Origin: Acidobacteriota bacterium
GTDB lineage: Bacteria > Acidobacteriota > Vicinamibacteria > Vicinamibacterales > CAVVIG01
Reading direction: 5' to 3'
Length of the DNA stretch: 64,000 nt
Assembly: GCA_018268955.1 (NCBI GenBank)
Contig: JAFDVO010000015.1
Location: 1-64,000 of the forward strand
The notes under the pieces are model-generated. The model saw only the letters and a list, made by a program, of their open reading frames with translations, made no database searches and had not been told where the DNA came from. A program made the translations under genes and the position numbers. Below, piece after piece: positions 16,972 through 26,900 of the stretch. Numbering within the stretch: position 1 is the stretch's first letter; each line of letters starts with the position of its first letter.

Positions 16972-19900
16972 TCAACCCCGGGCAATGACGGTTGCACCCG
17001 GATCGTCCGGGTCCAGCGACGCGGATGACCGGCCGGCGCCGCGCTGGAGCAGTGCGTAGACGGAGGGCAGCACGAGGAGCGTGGCGAGCGTCGCCACCGC
17101 GAGTCCGCCTATGACCGCCCGCCCCAGTGGCGCGGTCGCCTCCGCCCCTTCGCCGAGCGCGAGCGCCATTGGCACCATCCCGGCGATCATGGCAGCGCTG
17201 GTCATGAGGACCGGCCGCATGCGCGCGCCCGCGGCAGCAATACCGCTGTCGACGGCAGTGCCGCCTTCACGCCGCCGCTGCTCGGCGAACGTGACGAGCA
17301 GGATCGCGTTCGCCACCGCGACCCCCATCGCCATGATGGCGCCCATGAAGGACTGCACGTTCAGCGTCGTACCTGTCGCCCACAGCATGAGGACGACGCC
17401 CGCGAGCGTCGCCGGTACGGTGGAGACGATCGCGATCGCGAGGCGGAACGATTGGAAGCTCGCCGCCAGCAGGAGGAAGATCACGACAACCGCCACGGCC
17501 AGCCCGGCAGAGACGTTGGCAAAGGTCTCCTGCATGGCGGCGATCTGGCCGCGCACCGTCACGGTCGCGCCGCGTGGTGGATCGCCGGCGGCGCGAATGG
17601 CCTCATTGACCTGGCGCAGTGCCCGCCCGAAGTCGGTGCCGACCACATTGGCGGAGAGCGTCACCATGCGCTGCCCGTTGACGCGGTCGTATTCGCCAAC
17701 GATCGTGGTGTTCTCGATGCGAGCGATGTCTCCGAGCATAGGCGTGGACCGCCCTGCGGCTGCAAGCGGCACCGTCCGCAGGTCCTCGAGCGTCTGCATC
17801 TTTGGTTGCGGAACCTGCACCTGCACCTGGAACGCGATGCCAGTGCGCGGGTCCGCCCAGTAGTTGGGCGCAACGAAGCGGGTCGAGGACGTTGCAGCGG
17901 CGAATGACCGCCCGACCTGGTCGACCGTGACACCCAGTTGACCGGCTCGCTCACGATCGACGTTCACCTGGACGGCGGGGTAGTCGAGCGCCTGCCCATA
18001 CTGCAGGTCGCGCAGCGACGACACCGTCGCGAGTCGTTCGCGCACTTTCGCCGCGAAGGCGCGCGTGGCCGCGAAGTCGGGCCCCATCACCGCGATCTCG
18101 ACAGGTGTCGGGGCGCCGAAGTTCATGATCCGGCTCACCACATCGCCCGGCTCGAACGAGAACTGCGCCTCTGGGAAGCGTTCCCTGAAGCGGGCGCGGA
18201 GCCGTTCCTTGAACGCGCCGAGCGGCGGCGCTCCTCGGCCCAGGGCCACCTGCAGGACGCCCTCATGCGATCCGCCGGTCCACAGGAAGATGGTGTTGAT
18301 CGGATACGACGAGGGCTGCACGCCCACGTACCCCAGCGTGATGTCGACGCCGTTGTCGCCAGCCTCCTGCCGGATCACCTCCAGTACGTCGCGGGCGAGC
18401 ACCTCGGTCTTCTCGAACTTCGTGCCTGCGGGCGCGCGGAACCTGAGCTGAAAGATCCGGGCGCCACTCGGAGGAAAGATCTCGCGACCGAGCGTGAGGC
18501 CAACGCCAGCAGCGACCGCCAGCGCCGCCACCAGGTACGCGGCAACGATCAGCACGCGTCTCTCCGACGAGCGCCGCAAGGCGCCTGTGAGCCGCTCGCG
18601 CAGCCGATCTATCCACCGGGGCTCGGATGCGTGCTGTGCGTCCGCGCCGCGCAGCCACCAGGCGGCAAGCACCGGCACCAGCGTGCTGGACAACAGGAAC
18701 GACGCGATCATCGAGAAGCCCACCGCCAGCGACAGTGGGACGAACAGCGAGCGGGACACGCCGGTCATGAAGAACGACGGCACGAACACCGCGACGACCG
18801 CCAGCATCGCCAGGAGCCTGGGGCCGACCACCTCGCCGCTCGCGTCGAGCACCGCCCGGGCAAGCGGCGTTCCGCGCGAACGGTGGGCGTGAATGTTCTC
18901 GATGGCGACCGTCGCCTCGTCCACCAGAATGCCGACCGCGAGTGCCAGCCCCCCGAGGGTCATGATGTTGATCGTCTGGCCGGCTCCCCAGAGGGCGACC
19001 ACCGCGGTCAGCAGCGCGAAGGGGATCGTGATGACCACGATCGCGGAACTGCGCCAGTCCCTGAGGAACACGAGGACCACCAGGCCGGTGAGCAGGGCGC
19101 CGAGAAGCGCCTCTCGGATCACGGCCTGCAGAGACGCCGCCACGTCCGCCGACTGGTCCAGCTCGTAGGAGACGCTGATGTCGTCCGGTACCAGTGCCTG
19201 GAAGCGGCCCAGATTGGCCTTCACCTCGCGCACCACGTCCAGCGTGGAAGCGCTCGGGCGCTTCGTGACCGGGATGTACACGGCACGCCGGCCATTCACG
19301 AGCGCGTAGGCGACGGGATGTCGGTGCTGTCCGCAACGGATGCCACGTCACGGATCAACACCGGGGTGCCCGCCCCCGGCCGAAGCGGCAGTTCCAGCAG
19401 GTCGTTGATCGGCCCGACGACGGAGTTCATCGGGGTGATGCGAGTCTGGTCGCCGATGTTCACGCTGCCAGACGGCATGATCACGTTCCCGCTCGTCACC
19501 GCCCGGAGCACCTCGTCAGGCCCGACGCCGTGCGCGCGGAGCCGCTCCGGATCCACGCGGATCACGATGGTGCGCTGGCTGCCCCCGAAGGGTGGGGGAG
19601 AGGTGAGCCCGGGCAACGTGGCGAACTGCGGGCGCACGCGGTTCAACGCGAGGTCCTGGATCTCGCCGAGGCTGCGCGTGTCGCTCCGGAACACGAGATA
19701 GCCGACGGGGACCGTTCCGGCATCGAAGCGCATCACGAACGGGCCGACCGTGCCGGGTGGCATGAATGCGCGTGCTCGATTCACGTAGCCGATGGTCTGC
19801 GACAGCGCCTCGGACATGTCGGTGCCCGGATGGAACGTGAGCTTCAGCAGCGCCGTGTTCTGGATCGTCTTGGATTCGACGCTCTCGATGCCGTTGATGT

Positions 19901-20117
19901 AGAGGAAGTGGTACTCGTAGTAGTAGGTGACGAAGCCCTCCATCTGGGCAGGGCTCATGCCGCCGTACGGCTGTGCGACGTAGATGACCGGCAGATCGAG
20001 GTCCGGGAAGATGTCGGCCCGCATCCTCGATACCGCGAACGCGGCAGTGAGCGCGATCGCGATGACGGCGACCAGGACCGTGATGGGACGCCGCAGGGCG
20101 CCGCGAATGAGCCACAT
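16972..20117 (-). pseudogene. RND multidrug efflux permease, frameshifted
   Basis: An inner-membrane RND pump of about 1,050 residues read in two frames. The N-terminal part begins at 20117 ([20 protein letters not shown]) and ends at a stop at 19296, reading ...[14 protein letters not shown]. The rest (from [18 protein letters not shown]) continues in another frame to 16972. In RND pumps the expected join is [16 protein letters not shown]; one missing base near 19306-19316 explains the break. All other features are intact, including the TM4 region LALAVGILVDEATVAIENI and the C-terminal membrane segments. The break is either a real inactivating mutation or a base-call error. Neighbours are TolC (2-nt gap) and adaptor (1-nt gap). 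Confidence 0.85.
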
Positions 20118-20119
20118 GG

Positions 20120-21553
20120 CTATCGGCCTCCTGCCGTGCGGGCGCGCTCGATGAAGGGTGCCAGGTCGCCCTGGGCCGCGGCGCGGGCCAGCAGGGCCCG
20201 CCAGACCTCCACGCGTGCGAGCCGGTCGTCGTACTCGGCGCGGGCGAGCAACGCCTGCGCCTCGGCCACTTCGGTGATGGCGGCGAGCCCTGCATCGTAG
20301 CGCGCGCGCGCCTGCGCCTCGCCCTGTTGCGCTGCCGCCAACTGCACGGGTGTCTGGGCGGCGACGGCCCGTGCCGTGTCGACCATCGCCTGCGCGGTCT
20401 GCTGTTCGGCGGTCACCGCAAGCGCTGTCTCGGCCGCGCGCGCCTCTTCGGCGCGCCTGAGCGCCGCGCTGCCGGCAACGCGGGCGTGAAGCGCCGGACG
20501 GTCGAACAGGTTGGGAACGACGAACTGGATCCCGGTCACCCAGTTGGCGCGCTCGAACCACAGGCCCGTGCCGTCCAGACGTCCGTCCGGGTTCGCCCCG
20601 GAGCCACGCCCGAAGAGGGCGGACTGGAGCAGGATGCGGGGGCGATCCGCCGAGCGCTGCACCTCCTCGCTGGCGCGGGCCAGCGACACGGAGGCGCGGC
20701 GCGCCGCGACGGCCGGATGCAGGGGCAGGTCTCCCGGAGGCGCGTCGACCTGCGACGCCCGGGCATCGTCGAGCAGGGCTGCCGTATCGGGCGTGACGGG
20801 CGCCCCACTACCGCCGAGCAGTCGGGTGAGGCCGATCCGTGCGACGGTCAGCGCCTGGCGTGCCTGGATCAGCCGGATCTCGGCTGCGGCCCGTTCGGCG
20901 TCTGCGCGTGACGCGTCAGCGCCGGGGCGCAACTGGTTGTCCACCAGCACGTGGGTCGTTCGTGCGAGGACCTCACGGCGCTGCAGGTCGGCCTCGGAGG
21001 CGGTGACCGCCTGTTCCGCGGCGGCGGCGCCAAGGAACGCCGACGCGACAGAGGCTTGCACCGACAGCAGCGTCAGGGACTGCTCGGATTGCCGGAGATC
21101 CACCGTTCGCTCGGCCTGCTGCAGCGCGGCATGACGCACGCCGAAGTCGAACGCGTCCCATGAGAGGAGCGCGCCTGCGGCGGTCCCCCACACGCTGCCG
21201 TTCGACGTGGAGCCCAGCACAGGCCCGGACATCGACGGCATCACCGATTGAGGCAGCACCTGGCCGAATGTGTTGTTGGCCGTGCCGCGATTGACCTGCC
21301 ACACGCCGTCGAGGCGAGGAAGCCATGCGGCGCGCGCTGCGCTCACGCCGGAGGCAGAGGCCTCCACGCGTGCCGTGGCTGCATGGACGGCGGGGTAGTG
21401 CTCACGCGCCATCTCCATCACCTCGGCGAGCGTCACGGACCGCGGAGCGGATGACCGGGACTGGGCCGCTACAGGGGCATCGGGCGCGAGCCATGCCAGT
21501 GCCGCGGCGAGGGAAAGGACGAAGCGGAACGATCGCAATGGAGCAGTGATCAT
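20120..21553 (-). CDS. TolC-family outer membrane efflux protein
   Basis: A 477-residue outer-membrane channel, first gene of the PadR-linked efflux operon. It has a signal peptide ([21 protein letters not shown]) and two repeated long-helix halves typical of OEP/TolC proteins ([45 protein letters not shown]). An ATG at 21553 is used. A plausible sigma70 promoter lies 29-36 nt further upstream. The order TolC-RND-adaptor is retained although the RND gene is broken. Confidence 0.92.
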   Translation of the reverse strand: MITAPLRSFRFVLSLAAALAWLAPDAPVAAQSRSSAPRSVTLAEVMEMAREHYPAVHAATARVEASASGVSAARAAWLPRLDGVWQVNRGTANNTFGQVLPQSVMPSMSGPVLGSTSNGSVWGTAAGALLSWDAFDFGVRHAALQQAERTVDLRQSEQSLTLLSVQASVASAFLGAAAAEQAVTASEADLQRREVLARTTHVLVDNQLRPGADASRADAERAAAEIRLIQARQALTVARIGLTRLLGGSGAPVTPDTAALLDDARASQVDAPPGDLPLHPAVAARRASVSLARASEEVQRSADRPRILLQSALFGRGSGANPDGRLDGTGLWFERANWVTGIQFVVPNLFDRPALHARVAGSAALRRAEEARAAETALAVTAEQQTAQAMVDTARAVAAQTPVQLAAAQQGEAQARARYDAGLAAITEVAEAQALLARAEYDDRLARVEVWRALLARAAAQGDLAPFIERARTAGGR

Positions 21554-21839
21554 CGTGACCCGTTAACGAAAAACGATTACGGAATCCGATGATGTCCCAA
21601 AGCACCAGGCCGGTCAAGCCGAAGCGCAGCGTATTTTCTACAAGAAATATATCGGTTGGTTGGGATCGTCTGGTGGTGCCGTCCTGGCCGTCTGCTTACG
21701 GCGTTGACTAGATCTTCTTACCGATATGTTAGTGATTTCTTTAGTTTTGCCGGTGCCATGCGGCGATTTGTAAAAGGAACTTTCATCGATTCTTGTGTTG
21801 TAAACGCCATAGTAGCTCTTGATAATCCACAGAAATTCG
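21554..21839. other. AT-rich divergent intergenic region
   Basis: This gap is the most AT-rich stretch of the window, with runs such as AAGAAATATATC and TTTCTTTAGTTTTG in an otherwise very GC-rich sequence. It carries the TolC-operon promoter on the minus strand. On the plus strand TTGACT (21704-21709) could be a -35 for the glycosyltransferase operon, but no good -10 has correct spacing. A 69-residue open frame on the minus strand has unusual codons and is not accepted as a gene. Confidence 0.6.
21589..21617 (-). promoter_or_regulatory. Putative sigma70 promoter of the TolC-RND-PadR operon
   Basis: On the minus strand, TTGACC (21617-21612) is followed after 17 nt by CATCAT (21594-21589), matching 5/6 and 4/6 of the -35 and -10 consensus. 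Predicted start of transcription is near 21582, about 29 nt before the TolC ATG. Confidence 0.4.
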
Positions 21840-23345
21840 GTGGACACTCAGCCCGACTCCCCTGCGGTCGTTCGGGTGCTCTGGATCACGGCGGCTGCGG
21901 CAGCGATCGGATTCGGCACCCTGTACCTGTATGTGGCCTGCTCGCGCATCGGCTTCCCGTTCGACCTCGAATGGGGCGAGGGGCTCTTCGTCGACCACGT
22001 GGCGCGTGTGGTGCGTGGCCAGTCGATCTACGTCGAGCCGTCGATCAACTTCGTCCCGCTCGTGTACACGCCCGGCTACTACTACCTGGCGGCGGGCGCG
22101 GCGCTGGTCTTCGGTGTGGGGATCGCGACGCTCCGTGCGGTCTCGATCGGCTGTTCGCTCGCCCTGTTCGGCCTCCTGATCGCCTTCGGTCGCCGCGAGT
22201 GTGGACGCACCATCGACGCGGTCGTGCTCGCCGGCGTTGTCGCCGGGTGCTACGCGATCTCCGGCGCGTGGCTCGACATCGCCCGGGTCGACGCGTTGCT
22301 CCTGCTGCTGGTGTTCGGCGCCGCCTTTCTCGTGCGCCATCGCGAGGGAACGGCCAGCCTGATTGCGGCCGGAGCCCTGCTGGCCGCTGCAGCGCTGACG
22401 AAGCAGGTGGCGCTGACACTGGCGCCGCCCGTGCTGCTCTACGCAGTGATTCGGCACGGCCGTCGAGGGCTGGTCGCGTCGGCGTCGTGGGCAGGCGCCC
22501 TCGCGGTCGGCATCGCGCTCCTGCAGCGTGAAAGCCACGGCTGGTTCCTGTACTACACCTTCACGGTCCTCTCGAAGGCGCAGACCGCGTGGACGGAGAG
22601 GCCGATGGCGTTCTGGACCTCGGACCTGTTCGGCCGGTTCCCGATCGGCACCGCGATGGGGCTCGCCTGGTCGGCGATCGCCTGGCGTTTCAGCGCATGG
22701 CGTGACTGGACCTTCCATGTGGTGTTCACCTGGGGCGTGCTGATGTCGACCTGGGAGGCACGCATCCACCCGGGCGCGTGGTTCAACACCTTGATTCCAG
22801 CGTTGATCGTCCTGGCGCTCGGGATGGTGCGGCTCGCCCGGGTCGTCGACCTGCAGGTGCCAGGGCTCGGGGGCGGCCTCGTCGTGGCGCAACTCGCCCT
22901 GCTCGTCTACAACCCCTCGTCATTCATCCCGGGACCGACACAGTGGAAGGCTGCGGCCGACGTCGTGGACCTGATGCGGCGCGTGCCTGGAGACGTGCTG
23001 TTCGCGGACCACGCGTGGTGGTCGACGCTGGCCGGCAAGCGGAGCCACGTCCACGAGATGCCGATGCGGGACCTATTCGCGGCGCACGACGCGTGGGGCG
23101 ATCGGCTTCGCGACCAGGTCCGGCGCGCCATCGAGGCGCAGCAGTTCGACCTGATCATTCAGGACTCGCCCGACTGGTTCGCCGTGCCCCTGGGGAGCCA
23201 CTATCAGCCGTTCGGGCAACTGCTGCCGGTGCGCACGGCGCTGCGGCAGCAGGTGGGAAACCCCATCTACCCCGCCACTGTGTACTTGCCGCGCCGTCGG
23301 TCCGTACAGTGGCCACCGGCGCCATTGGCCCAGGAGCCGCACTGA
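21840..23345 (+). CDS. Polytopic membrane glycosyltransferase (GT-C/ArnT-like), first copy
   Basis: A ~500-residue inner-membrane protein with about ten membrane segments. Near the N-terminus an acidic first loop (FPFDLEWGEGLFVDHVARVV) followed by YTPGYYYLAAG fits GT-C/GT39 enzymes, which move a sugar from a polyprenyl-phosphate carrier in the periplasm. A large soluble C-terminal region follows (about 370-500). The GTG at 21840 is preferred; an in-frame TTG at 21819 is the alternative, and neither has a Shine-Dalgarno. It is paralogous to the gene ending at 26901. The next gene, a polyprenyl-phosphate glycosyltransferase, may supply its donor. Confidence 0.8.
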   Translation: MDTQPDSPAVVRVLWITAAAAAIGFGTLYLYVACSRIGFPFDLEWGEGLFVDHVARVVRGQSIYVEPSINFVPLVYTPGYYYLAAGAALVFGVGIATLRAVSIGCSLALFGLLIAFGRRECGRTIDAVVLAGVVAGCYAISGAWLDIARVDALLLLLVFGAAFLVRHREGTASLIAAGALLAAAALTKQVALTLAPPVLLYAVIRHGRRGLVASASWAGALAVGIALLQRESHGWFLYYTFTVLSKAQTAWTERPMAFWTSDLFGRFPIGTAMGLAWSAIAWRFSAWRDWTFHVVFTWGVLMSTWEARIHPGAWFNTLIPALIVLALGMVRLARVVDLQVPGLGGGLVVAQLALLVYNPSSFIPGPTQWKAAADVVDLMRRVPGDVLFADHAWWSTLAGKRSHVHEMPMRDLFAAHDAWGDRLRDQVRRAIEAQQFDLIIQDSPDWFAVPLGSHYQPFGQLLPVRTALRQQVGNPIYPATVYLPRRRSVQWPPAPLAQEPH

Positions 23346-23346
23346 C

Positions 23347-24348
23347 GTGTCGCTTCCGTCCAACCGGTCACCCGGATCAGGAGAACGGCCGCTGCTCTCG
23401 GTGGTCGTCCCGGTGTACCGCAGCGAGCGCATCGTGTCGCGCTTGTGCGAGGCGGTTCGGGCTGCCCTGAGTCCGCTGCACTACGAGCTCATTCTCGTGA
23501 ACGACTGCTCTCCGGACCGGAGCTGGCAGTCGATTGAGCAGGAGGCGCGGACCGACCACAGGGTCAAGGGGGTCAACCTGCGGCGGAACGTCGGACAGGA
23601 CCGCGCGATCATGGCGGGGCTCGCGCATGCCACCGGCGACTTCACGGTCGTGATGGACGACGACCTGCAGCACGACCCGCACGACATTCCGCGCCTGTAC
23701 TCCGAGATCCAGAAGGGGTTCGACGTCTGCTACGCCAGGTTTCACATCAAGAGGCAGACGCCGATCAAGAACCTCGGAAGCTGGGCGGCGGGGAAGGTGG
23801 GCGAGGCGGTTCTCGACAAGCCACCCCACATCTACATGTCGCCGTTCAAGGTCATGCGGCGCGAGATCGTCGATGCGATCGTGCGCTATCGCGGTCCCTT
23901 CCCATATGTCGACGGCCTGCTCTTCCAGATCACGTCGAGCATCGGGCAGATCACCGTCGAGCATCACGACCGCGCCGAAGGGCGGAGCACGCACACGTTC
24001 TGGAAGCAGCTGCAGGTCTTCCTCAACCTGTCGACGAACTTCTCGGTGCTGCCGCTGCGGCTGATGACCGCCGCGGGCGTGACCTGCTCCGCGAGTGCCT
24101 TCGTGCTCGGCCTGTACTTCCTCGCCGAGCGGCTGCTCGAAGGGATCGAAGTCTACGGCTGGACCGCCCTGATGCTGGTCAACCTGTTCTTCGGCGGTAC
24201 GGTGCTGATCAGTCTCGGCCTTGTTGGCGAGTACCTCGGCCGTGTGCTGATGAACGTCAACCAGGTGCCGCAGTTCGTCGTCCGCGGCACCGTGAATCTC
24301 GAGGCTCCCACCGGCGTGTCCGCTGCCGAGCGAGGCGGGCATGGCTGA
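23347..24348 (+). CDS. Family 2 glycosyltransferase (polyprenyl-phosphate sugar synthase, DPM1/GtrB/ArnC-like)
   Basis: A 333-residue enzyme that loads a sugar from a nucleotide donor onto a polyprenyl phosphate at the inner membrane. The GT-A domain shows LLSVVVPVYRSE at the start, LVNDCSPDRSW, then the metal-binding VMDDDLQHDP; two C-terminal membrane helices (about 235-300) follow, as in GtrB and ArnC. The GTG start lies 1 nt after the previous stop. Downstream it overlaps the ligase gene by 8 bp. The sugar is unknown. Confidence 0.9.
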   Translation: MSLPSNRSPGSGERPLLSVVVPVYRSERIVSRLCEAVRAALSPLHYELILVNDCSPDRSWQSIEQEARTDHRVKGVNLRRNVGQDRAIMAGLAHATGDFTVVMDDDLQHDPHDIPRLYSEIQKGFDVCYARFHIKRQTPIKNLGSWAAGKVGEAVLDKPPHIYMSPFKVMRREIVDAIVRYRGPFPYVDGLLFQITSSIGQITVEHHDRAEGRSTHTFWKQLQVFLNLSTNFSVLPLRLMTAAGVTCSASAFVLGLYFLAERLLEGIEVYGWTALMLVNLFFGGTVLISLGLVGEYLGRVLMNVNQVPQFVVRGTVNLEAPTGVSAAERGGHG

Positions 24349-25750
24349 CCGGCCTGGCCTGGCGACGCGGGCTTTCGAGGCCGCGTACGCCCTGCTTGCG
24401 CGCGTCTCGCGCTACGACGCCTGGACACAGTTCCAGGCGCTCCAGTCCAACCAGTGGCGCGCGGCGGGTGAGCTTCACGCGATCCGGTGGGCGAAAGCGC
24501 GGCGACTGCTCACGTACGCGATGGAGCAGGTGCCCTTCTACCGCGACATGTGGACGGCCGTTGGCGTCGACCCGCGGCGGTTCACGTGCATCGACGATCT
24601 GCGTCACCTGCCCGTGACCACGCGCGCGGCGGTTCTTCAGGCGCAGCAGGACGACGGCTTCCTACTCAGCCGCCGGAACGACTACCAGATGACGCACTCG
24701 TCGGGCACGACCGGTCCACGGGTCTACCTGCCGTTCACGCCCGCCGACATGCAGGTCAAGTACGCCAACTACCTGCGTGAGTTCTACGTGACCGACTGGC
24801 GTCTCGGGATGCGGTCCGCAGCCCTGCACTACTCGGGGCATCCGGAGTTCGCCGGCCGGTACACCGGCCAACCGGACCAGGACAACTACGTCGGCACTCG
24901 GCAGTTCGTATTCCGCGTGCTCCACAACCGCATCCTGTACCCGCCCTACGCGTCGTCGGAGTCAGGAGACGACACCATCGTTGCGGCGTGGTACGACGCG
25001 CTCCGTCGTCGTCCGCCGTTCCTGCTGGAGACGATGGAGTTCAACATCCTCGCGCTGCTGAAGTACATCGAGGACCGTGGGCTCCCGCGCCTGCGCATCC
25101 CCCGCATGTTCGTGCTTGCGACCTTGTCGGACGGACTCCGGCGCAGGCTGGAAGAGGCATTCGCGTCAGAGGTGTTCAATCGCTTCGGGCCCCACGAGAT
25201 GGAAGGCGTGGGGTTCGAATGCCACGAACATCGCGGGATTCACCTCGCGATCGACAGCGTCCATCCCGAGTTCCTCGACGAGGAGGACCGGCCCGTCGGG
25301 CCGGGCGAGTGGGGACGGTTGATCCTCACGGATCTCGACAGCTACACGATGCCGTTGATCCGGTACGAGCTCGGGGACATCGGCAGCTACGTCGACCAGC
25401 CGTGCCCCTGCGGCCGACGCTTCCCGCTGATGAACGGGATCGGGTGCCGCATGCGCGATCGCCTCGTCGGCATCGACGGACGACCGCTGGTGCCACGCCC
25501 GCTCATCTCGGCCGCGCAGGACGATGACGCCGTGCGGTTTGTCCAGATCGCGCAGGCGCCCGACGGCTCGATAGAGGTCCGCGTCGTCCCTGACGCGGCG
25601 CAGTGGTCCGCCGGCCGGGCGGCGACGCTGCTCGAACGGCTCAGGACGGCGGTTCCAGCCGAGCGCGATCGGCTGCGGGTGGTGACCGTCGATCGGGTGC
25701 ACCTCGAGCCCAATGGCAAGTTCAGCGCGGTCCGGAAATGGGAGTCCTAA
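24341..25750 (+). CDS. PaaK/CapK-family adenylate-forming ligase
   Basis: A 469-residue AMP-forming ligase of the phenylacetate-CoA ligase/CapK family. The nucleotide-binding motif THSSGTTGPR is present; later motifs include FNRFGPHEMEGVGFECHEH and LILTDLDSYTMPLIRYELGDIG, and a CPCGR metal-like site. CapK-type relatives act in capsule and polysaccharide synthesis by activating acyl groups. The 8-bp overlap with the glycosyltransferase gene suggests it supplies an acyl or amino-acyl decoration for the same glycan. The substrate cannot be read from sequence. Confidence 0.87.
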   Translation: MADRPGLATRAFEAAYALLARVSRYDAWTQFQALQSNQWRAAGELHAIRWAKARRLLTYAMEQVPFYRDMWTAVGVDPRRFTCIDDLRHLPVTTRAAVLQAQQDDGFLLSRRNDYQMTHSSGTTGPRVYLPFTPADMQVKYANYLREFYVTDWRLGMRSAALHYSGHPEFAGRYTGQPDQDNYVGTRQFVFRVLHNRILYPPYASSESGDDTIVAAWYDALRRRPPFLLETMEFNILALLKYIEDRGLPRLRIPRMFVLATLSDGLRRRLEEAFASEVFNRFGPHEMEGVGFECHEHRGIHLAIDSVHPEFLDEEDRPVGPGEWGRLILTDLDSYTMPLIRYELGDIGSYVDQPCPCGRRFPLMNGIGCRMRDRLVGIDGRPLVPRPLISAAQDDDAVRFVQIAQAPDGSIEVRVVPDAAQWSAGRAATLLERLRTAVPAERDRLRVVTVDRVHLEPNGKFSAVRKWES

Positions 25751-25751
25751 G

Positions 25752-26900
25752 ATGCGCATACCACTGAGTCGTCCGTCGATCGGCCTTCGTGAACTGGCGG
25801 CGGTCGGTCAGGTGTTCGAGACCGGCTGGCTCGGGGAAGGGAAGTGGACCGCCGAGTTCGAGGCGGCGATCGCCGACTACACGGGCGCGCCGCACGTGGT
25901 GGCGGTGAACACGGGGACCTCGGCGCTGCACCTGGCGCTCGACGCCTGCGGCGTCGGTCCCGGTGATGAGGTCATCGTGCCGACGCTGACCTTCGTGAGC
26001 GATCCGATGGCCGTGCGGATGTGTGGCGCGACGCCGGTATTCGCGGACATCAATCCCGAGACGTTGACCCTGGATCCCGCAGACGCCGCCTCGCGCGTGA
26101 CCGACCGCACCAAGGCCATCCTGGTGACCGACTACGCCGGGCTACCCGCCGACGTCCACGCGCTGCGGCGCGCGCTGGGTGACCGTCCGATCGCGATTGT
26201 GCGTGATGCGGCGCACTCGTTCGGATCGGCGATCGACGGGCGACCGGTCGGCGTCCGGGACGGCGAAGACGCAACCTGCTTCAGCTTTGATCCCATCAAG
26301 AACCTGACCTGCGGCGAAGGTGGGGCGGTGCTGGTGTGCGACGCTGGGCGTGCGGAGCTGCTGCGCGAGCGTCGCATGCTCGGATTCCGGGCGGGCGCGC
26401 GGCGGCGCACTCCGACGAGTGCCGCGGAACTGCGAGGTGTCGTCGGCTCAGGCTTCCGGTACCACCTGAGCAACATCAATGCGGCCATCGGACTCGCGCA
26501 GTTCTCGCGGCTCACGGAGCTGCTCGAGGGGCGTCGGGCCGTGGCCCGTCTCTACGACGGGCTGCTCGGCCACCGCAACGACCTGCGGACATTCCGCCGC
26601 GATTACTCGGCGGTCGTGCCGTTCATCTACCCGGTGCTCGTCCCGCCGCAGGAGCGTGACGCCCTCCTGGCGCGTTTCGCTGCCGCCGGGATCCACGCCG
26701 ACCTTCGGTATTCCCTCTGCCACCAGGAACCGCTGTTCGGCAGCGCTGCGACGCTCGGTGTCGCAGAGCAGATTGCGGACTCGCTCGTCTGCCTCCCGAT
26801 CTACGCCGGGTTGGCTGAGTCGCAGGTGCGCGAGGTCGTCAGCGTGTTGATCGCGGGTCTCTCGTCGTCGACGCGCGCCGACGCCATCGCGCATGCGTGA
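25752..26900 (+). CDS. DegT/DnrJ/EryC1/StrS-family PLP aminotransferase
   Basis: A 382-residue PLP enzyme that typically makes amino sugars from nucleotide-linked keto sugars. Family markers: IPLSRPSIG at the N-terminus, NTGTSALHLALDACGVGPGDEV, the cofactor Asp in IVRDAAHSFGS, and the PLP lysine in FSFDPIKNLTCGEGG. It begins right after the ligase stop (1-nt gap) and ends directly against the convergent membrane protein gene at 26901. Context argues for an amino-sugar step in the same glycan pathway. Confidence 0.92.
   Translation: MRIPLSRPSIGLRELAAVGQVFETGWLGEGKWTAEFEAAIADYTGAPHVVAVNTGTSALHLALDACGVGPGDEVIVPTLTFVSDPMAVRMCGATPVFADINPETLTLDPADAASRVTDRTKAILVTDYAGLPADVHALRRALGDRPIAIVRDAAHSFGSAIDGRPVGVRDGEDATCFSFDPIKNLTCGEGGAVLVCDAGRAELLRERRMLGFRAGARRRTPTSAAELRGVVGSGFRYHLSNINAAIGLAQFSRLTELLEGRRAVARLYDGLLGHRNDLRTFRRDYSAVVPFIYPVLVPPQERDALLARFAAAGIHADLRYSLCHQEPLFGSAATLGVAEQIADSLVCLPIYAGLAESQVREVVSVLIAGLSSSTRADAIAHA

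Noticed and set aside
17938..19701. 587-codon open frame opposite the RND gene
   Set aside because: Antisense shadow in GC-rich DNA; the minus strand carries clear RND pump motifs.
21638..21847. 69-residue open frame on the minus strand in the AT-rich gap
   Set aside because: It overlaps the start of the GT-C gene, has no Shine-Dalgarno, no recognisable family and unusual codon use; the AT-rich spacer explains it.
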